Assembly (NCBI GenBank): GCA_964442525.1
Contig: CAYTZO010000017.1
Location: 1-16,958, forward strand
Direction of reading: 5' to 3'
Source: CAYTZO01 sp964442525
GTDB lineage: Bacteria > Patescibacteriota > Microgenomatia > UBA10105 > UBA927
DNA: 16,958 nucleotides
Shown in pieces: positions 13,936 to 16,958 of this stretch. Within the stretch, counting starts at the first letter, position 1; each line of letters starts with the position of its first letter. The position numbers were made by a program, and so were the translations under genes. The notes beneath the pieces were generated by a model, which saw only the letters and a list, made by a program, of their open reading frames with translations, had not been told where the DNA came from and searched no databases.

Positions 13936-14806
13936 GGGTATGGTCAGTATACCATGCAGCGACCATAGCCGTCACGGCGCTTTTGTATGGGTTTTTTGTA
14001 ACGTCAAACCAGTGAATCTGTTTTCTCTTTTTAAACCACGTCATCTGTCTTTTGGCGTATGCTCCTTCCGCCATTGCCCAGCGCATTTTTGCATCCCCCT
14101 CAGATAGTATACCATCAAGAAACGAACGGATTTCCGTTATACCGAGAGCGCTCGCAGAGGGATATCGCTGAGCCTCCTCGATGGCCCCATGCTCCCATCG
14201 ATATGCCACCCGACGTTGAATTTTTTGGGCAAGTTTACCAATCGGCATCGTTAGTCCTATCCACAGCGCATCAAACTCACTACCTTTTTGTTCTTTTGGA
14301 TTTCCGTGTTGCCTCTTCCACAACGCTACTTCTGTCGCCCGGATGAGTCTTCGGGGATTATGGCGATCTGACTGGTTCATGCGTTGCCATTTCATTGGAT
14401 CGAGTTTCCTGAGTTTTTTCTGCAGTTGAGTTAGCGACAAACGCTCTAGTTTGTTACGAATGTCCCGGCTGGGGGGGACATGTATGGTCTCAAAGGGTTG
14501 TACAACCGCATCAATATAGAGTCCGGTCCCTCCTACAATAATAGGAAGTCTCCCCCGTTTCTCAATATCCAAAATAATCGGCAGAACTCGTTTTTGGTAT
14601 TGGGAAACACTAAAATTTTTACCAACATCGACGATGTCATACATCCAAACTCCGGAAACATCTTTACCGGTAATAACATCGAGTCCTTTGTAAATTTGCC
14701 TTGAATCAGCGCTTATGAGTTCTCCATGAAAGCGTTTTGCAAGGAACGCCGCAAGTGCGGTTTTGCCGGTCGCGGTGGGGCCGCAGATAATAAGGAGTTT
14801 ATGCAT
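13922..14806 (-). CDS. miaA: tRNA dimethylallyltransferase MiaA
   Basis: MiaA transfers a dimethylallyl group to N6 of A37 in tRNAs that read codons starting with U. In the 294-residue product the P-loop is GPTATGKT (9-16), followed by SADSRQIYKGLD (32-43), GGTGLYIDAV (92-101), NPRRLIRATEV (150-160) and the RNA-contact motif YAKRQMTWF (250-258). The frame is open upstream to 14875, but ATG 14806 gives the canonical start directly before the P-loop and overlaps the last bases of miaB by eight. The canonical LGYKE motif is LGITEI (221-226). The product acts just before MiaB in the same modification, which explains the coupling. It overlaps the downstream membrane-protein gene by 14 bases. Confidence 0.96.
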   Translation of the reverse strand: MHKLLIICGPTATGKTALAAFLAKRFHGELISADSRQIYKGLDVITGKDVSGVWMYDIVDVGKNFSVSQYQKRVLPIILDIEKRGRLPIIVGGTGLYIDAVVQPFETIHVPPSRDIRNKLERLSLTQLQKKLRKLDPMKWQRMNQSDRHNPRRLIRATEVALWKRQHGNPKEQKGSEFDALWIGLTMPIGKLAQKIQRRVAYRWEHGAIEEAQRYPSASALGITEIRSFLDGILSEGDAKMRWAMAEGAYAKRQMTWFKKRKQIHWFDVTKNPYKSAVTAMVAAWYTDHTHDQD

Positions 14807-15920
14807 ACGTACCAAGACGAAGGTTGGTTTTATTGATGAGATCTTCGAGAGTTTGCCAGCGTCGTTTTTTTTCAACGAATGGCACTTCGTCTTTATAGAC
14901 TTTGTGCGCCGCAGTCATCGGTCGATCAGAGTAAATTGAGATGTATGCTTTAGAAAAACCAACTTTTTTTGCTAGATCTAGCGTGGACAAAAATTGTTGT
15001 TCTGTTTCACCACAAAAACCAACAATGATATCCGTACTTATCGTAACATCCGGGATGTGTTCCCGAAGTTTTTTTATGAGAGTTAAATATTCCTCTCTGG
15101 AGTACCATCTATTCATGCGCTTGAGTACTTCATTATCCCCTGATTGCACCGGCAAATGGATGTGTCGGGAAATTTTAGGATTCTCTTTAATGACTTCTAT
15201 AAGTTCGTCAGAAAAATCCCAGGGATTACTGGAGATAAAATCAATAAGTTGGATGCCGGAGATTCCAGAAATTTTTGAAAGGAGAGGTGGAAATAATGTC
15301 GGAATTCTTAACCGACCAAGGTGTTTTACATACACCGGCTTAATATCTTTATTTCTTAAATCGGATCCGTATGAGTTCACATTTTGCCCAACCAACGTCA
15401 CATGGACAATCCCTTTTGTCACAAGCTCCTTGCACTCCGCAATAATATCTTCAAAGGGTCTACTCACTTCTCTTCCGCGAGTAAACGGTACCACACAAAA
15501 CGTGCAAAAATTATTACATCCGTTGGTAATCGGAACCCAGGCGTGGTGCGGATCAGTTCTGATCGGCGCAAAATCAAAGCCGACTTCTTCAATCGGCAAA
15601 AATTCATCGACTGCTGGCATTTTTTTCTTGAGGCTGGCCATCATTTTTCCGGTTTTTTCTCGGGCGGCCATGCCGACCATGCAGCCGGTCACAACAATTT
15701 TAAGATTTCTGCCCTTCTTTTTTTCTTCTGATAAATTGTGTACTAATCCGTACACGCGATTTTCTGCCGATTCCCGAATCATGCACGTATTAATTACCAC
15801 GTCACTAGCTTCATCAATTGAAGATGCAGGAGTGAATCCACGCGCTTCGTAGTATGCTGCCACCCGTTCACTATCCGCCTCATTGGCCGCACAGCCGAAG
15901 GTTTTAATGAAGTATTTCAT
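14799..15920 (-). CDS. miaB: tRNA-2-methylthio-N6-dimethylallyladenosine synthase MiaB, lacking the TRAM domain
   Basis: MiaB is a radical-SAM methylthiotransferase that turns i6A37 into ms2i6A37. The 373-residue product has the N-terminal MTTase domain with cluster ligands C10 (TFGC), C46 (NTC) and C80 (TGC), then the radical SAM core with C135, C139 and C142 (NGCNNFCTFC), VVPFTRGREVSRP (143-155), VGQNVNSYG (177-185) and HLPVQSGDNEVLKRMNR (255-271). The usual C-terminal TRAM domain of about 65 residues, which binds tRNA, is absent: the protein ends right after EKKRRWQTLEDLINKTN. miaA starts inside the last codons, so no space is left for it. Adjacent miaA supports MiaB over the related MtaB or RimO. 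A TATAAT box lies 14-19 bases upstream of the ATG. Confidence 0.95.
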   Translation of the reverse strand: MKYFIKTFGCAANEADSERVAAYYEARGFTPASSIDEASDVVINTCMIRESAENRVYGLVHNLSEEKKKGRNLKIVVTGCMVGMAAREKTGKMMASLKKKMPAVDEFLPIEEVGFDFAPIRTDPHHAWVPITNGCNNFCTFCVVPFTRGREVSRPFEDIIAECKELVTKGIVHVTLVGQNVNSYGSDLRNKDIKPVYVKHLGRLRIPTLFPPLLSKISGISGIQLIDFISSNPWDFSDELIEVIKENPKISRHIHLPVQSGDNEVLKRMNRWYSREEYLTLIKKLREHIPDVTISTDIIVGFCGETEQQFLSTLDLAKKVGFSKAYISIYSDRPMTAAHKVYKDEVPFVEKKRRWQTLEDLINKTNLRLGTYA

Positions 15921-15933
15921 TCTTTGTTCACAA

Positions 15934-15939
15934 ATTATA
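15934..15939 (-). promoter_or_regulatory. -10 element of the miaB operon
   Basis: On the minus strand TATAAT occupies 15939-15934, placing transcription start near 15927, about seven bases before ATG 15920. No Shine-Dalgarno sequence fits in that space and no good -35 was found. Confidence 0.5.
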
Positions 15940-15959
15940 AATCTTTCCTAAAAAATTGC

Positions 15960-15965
15960 TATAAT
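15960..15965 (+). promoter_or_regulatory. -10 element of the EamA-type transporter gene
   Basis: TATAAT at 15960-15965 predicts a start near 15972, about four bases before ATG 15976 or seven before ATG 15979, so the mRNA would be essentially leaderless. It diverges from the miaB -10 element 20 bases away. No clear -35 is seen. Confidence 0.55.
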
Positions 15966-15975
15966 CGGCTGAGTT

Positions 15976-16833
15976 ATGATGTCATTTATTCTTTCCTTGG
16001 TGGCATTAGTTAGCCTTGGTACTGCCTGGTTTTTCGCCGCCCGATCTTCAAGAGAGATGGATCCGTTAAGTTCTTCTTTTGCATTTCAAGCTGTTGGTAT
16101 CCCATTTTTTCTCTTGTTTCTCCCGTTTATTAATGTTCAATTTAATCAAGATATTATTTTGCCGATTTTTCTAATTGGCATTTTTGAAACGTTTGTCATG
16201 TTAGCTTTGTTTTATGCCATGAAGATTGGGGATATTGGCGTCGTTTTGCCAATAACAGACGGATACACAATAATTACCGTTTTGCTTAGTTTTCTGTTTC
16301 TCAATGAAATACCAACAGTTTTTGAGTTAACAGGTGTCCTCTTGTTAATGACTGGAATTTTTCTGGTTTCTACCAGCATTAACAAAACAGATATAAAAGG
16401 ATTTTTAAATCTACGCAAAGGCGTTGTTCCAGCTTTACTTGTCGCAATTGGAACAGGAGTCTATTTCTTTCTTGTTGGCTCTGTGGCTAAAGGTGGTGCC
16501 TGGTTTGAGATTGCCTTAGGTATTAGAGTTTCTATCTCTCTAACAGCACTGGCCATTATTTTGCTCAAAAGCATAAACCTTAAGAAAATGTCTAAAGGGA
16601 TTGTTTGGAAATTGATTCTCCCTGGCGCGTTTTTGGACGTTGTTGGTTTTTCTTTCTATAACATGGCTATCGCCCAGGCCGGAGTTTCTTATTCCACTGC
16701 TATGATTTCTGCTCAGTCACTTATTTCCGTTCTTCTTGGTGCCATTGTTATCAAAGAAAAAGTCTATCGCCAGCAGTGGATCGGGATATTTATCTCCCTT
16801 TTCGGGTTATTATTATTGCAGGTGAGAAGTTAA
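15976..16833 (+). CDS. EamA/DMT-superfamily transporter
   Basis: The 285-residue product is very hydrophobic and shows the two-fold repeat of drug/metabolite transporters: about five helices in each half. The end of the first half carries IGDIGVVLPITDGYTIITVLLSFLFLNEIPT (about residues 85-115), and the second half carries the matching AIAQAGVSYSTAMISAQSLISVLLGAIVIKEKV (about 234-266), the typical EamA pattern where a glutamate follows the last-but-one helix. Substrate cannot be told. ATG 15979 is an equally good start. The gene is visibly richer in A+T and in TTT, CTT and ATT codons than comM, secD or recJ, which could reflect recent acquisition or simply its hydrophobic content. It points away from miaB and converges on the HAD gene, 9 bp apart. 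Confidence 0.86.
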   Translation: MMSFILSLVALVSLGTAWFFAARSSREMDPLSSSFAFQAVGIPFFLLFLPFINVQFNQDIILPIFLIGIFETFVMLALFYAMKIGDIGVVLPITDGYTIITVLLSFLFLNEIPTVFELTGVLLLMTGIFLVSTSINKTDIKGFLNLRKGVVPALLVAIGTGVYFFLVGSVAKGGAWFEIALGIRVSISLTALAIILLKSINLKKMSKGIVWKLILPGAFLDVVGFSFYNMAIAQAGVSYSTAMISAQSLISVLLGAIVIKEKVYRQQWIGIFISLFGLLLLQVRS

Positions 16834-16842
16834 ACAAAACAA

Positions 16843-16958
16843 TTAACTCCGGAGTATAAACTTTTCTATAATCGTCGCAACGCCTTCATCCGTCACTGAC
16901 GGAGCGATGAAATCGGCGATTGCTTTGAGTTCCGGTACGGCGTTGCCCATGGCAATTT
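16843..16958 (-). CDS. C-terminal end of a Cof-type HAD phosphatase (5' end outside window)
   Basis: Only the last 38 codons are visible. They read I-AMGNAVPELKAIADFIAPSVTDEGVATIIEKF in outline, which matches the end of Cof-type haloacid-dehalogenase hydrolases, where AMGNA follows the last catalytic motif (GDGxND) and a threonine or serine, DEGVA, and a short helix close the fold. Such enzymes dephosphorylate sugar phosphates, FMN or other small phosphorylated metabolites. The catalytic aspartates lie outside the window, so activity cannot be judged. Confidence 0.75.
   Translation of the reverse strand, partial: IAMGNAVPELKAIADFIAPSVTDEGVATIIEKFILRS

Noticed and set aside
14941..15852. Open frame of 303 codons on the plus strand
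   Set aside because: It lies wholly antisense to miaB, whose radical-SAM motifs are unambiguous. Its product has no recognisable domain and looks like a codon-bias shadow.

Overview
The window looks like chromosome from a Candidate Phyla Radiation (Patescibacteria) bacterium, probably on the Parcubacteria side. The evidence is the mix of genes: a compact DUF4446/YerB-like pair, a winged-helix plus degenerate nucleotidyltransferase regulator with an AbrB partner, a 46-residue DUF5679 zinc-ribbon protein beside a small one-helix membrane protein, and a short MiaB without a TRAM domain. TGA is used as a normal stop (for example secD and miaA), which argues against the recoded Gracilibacteria/Absconditabacteria. 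No tRNA, CRISPR array or insertion sequence was seen. Coding density is very high and there is no gene-free stretch above 300 bases.

Layout: (1) 1-1471, minus: 3'-truncated RelA/SpoT-like gene with an intact HD hydrolase, a degraded synthetase region and the start of a TGS domain. (2) 1521-3128, minus: recJ, diverging from cca (3155-4513, plus) across a 26-bp gap that holds a palindromic double -10 element. (3) 9212 down to 4561, minus: a six-gene run DUF4446 - yerB-like - winged-helix/nucleotidyltransferase-like - abrB-like - secD - secF, with overlaps or short gaps at every junction. (4) 9351-9811, plus: small membrane protein and DUF5679 protein, fired from a promoter that mirrors the one driving the six-gene run, and closed by an 18-bp perfect inverted repeat. 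(5) 12377 down to 9909, minus: secreted polysaccharide deacetylase, then comM/yifB. (6) 12474-12880, plus: RNase P RNA with a clear promoter. (7) 15920 down to 12949, minus: miaB - miaA - AI-2E-type membrane protein, all overlapping. (8) 15976-16833, plus: EamA/DMT transporter. (9) 16843 to the right edge, minus: C-terminal end of a Cof-type HAD phosphatase.

The functional themes are RNA maturation (RNase P RNA, CCA addition, i6A/ms2i6A modification by MiaA/MiaB), DNA repair and uptake (RecJ, ComM), protein export (SecDF) and envelope work (deacetylase, YerB-like protein, transporters). Several genes carry a -10-like hexamer only about 10-16 bases before the start codon, suggesting that leaderless or near-leaderless transcripts are common here. 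The points most worth following are the hydrolase-only RelA/SpoT homologue, a heptanucleotide tandem repeat inside recJ, the HxD change in the CCA-enzyme active site, and the regulator pair inserted upstream of secDF.
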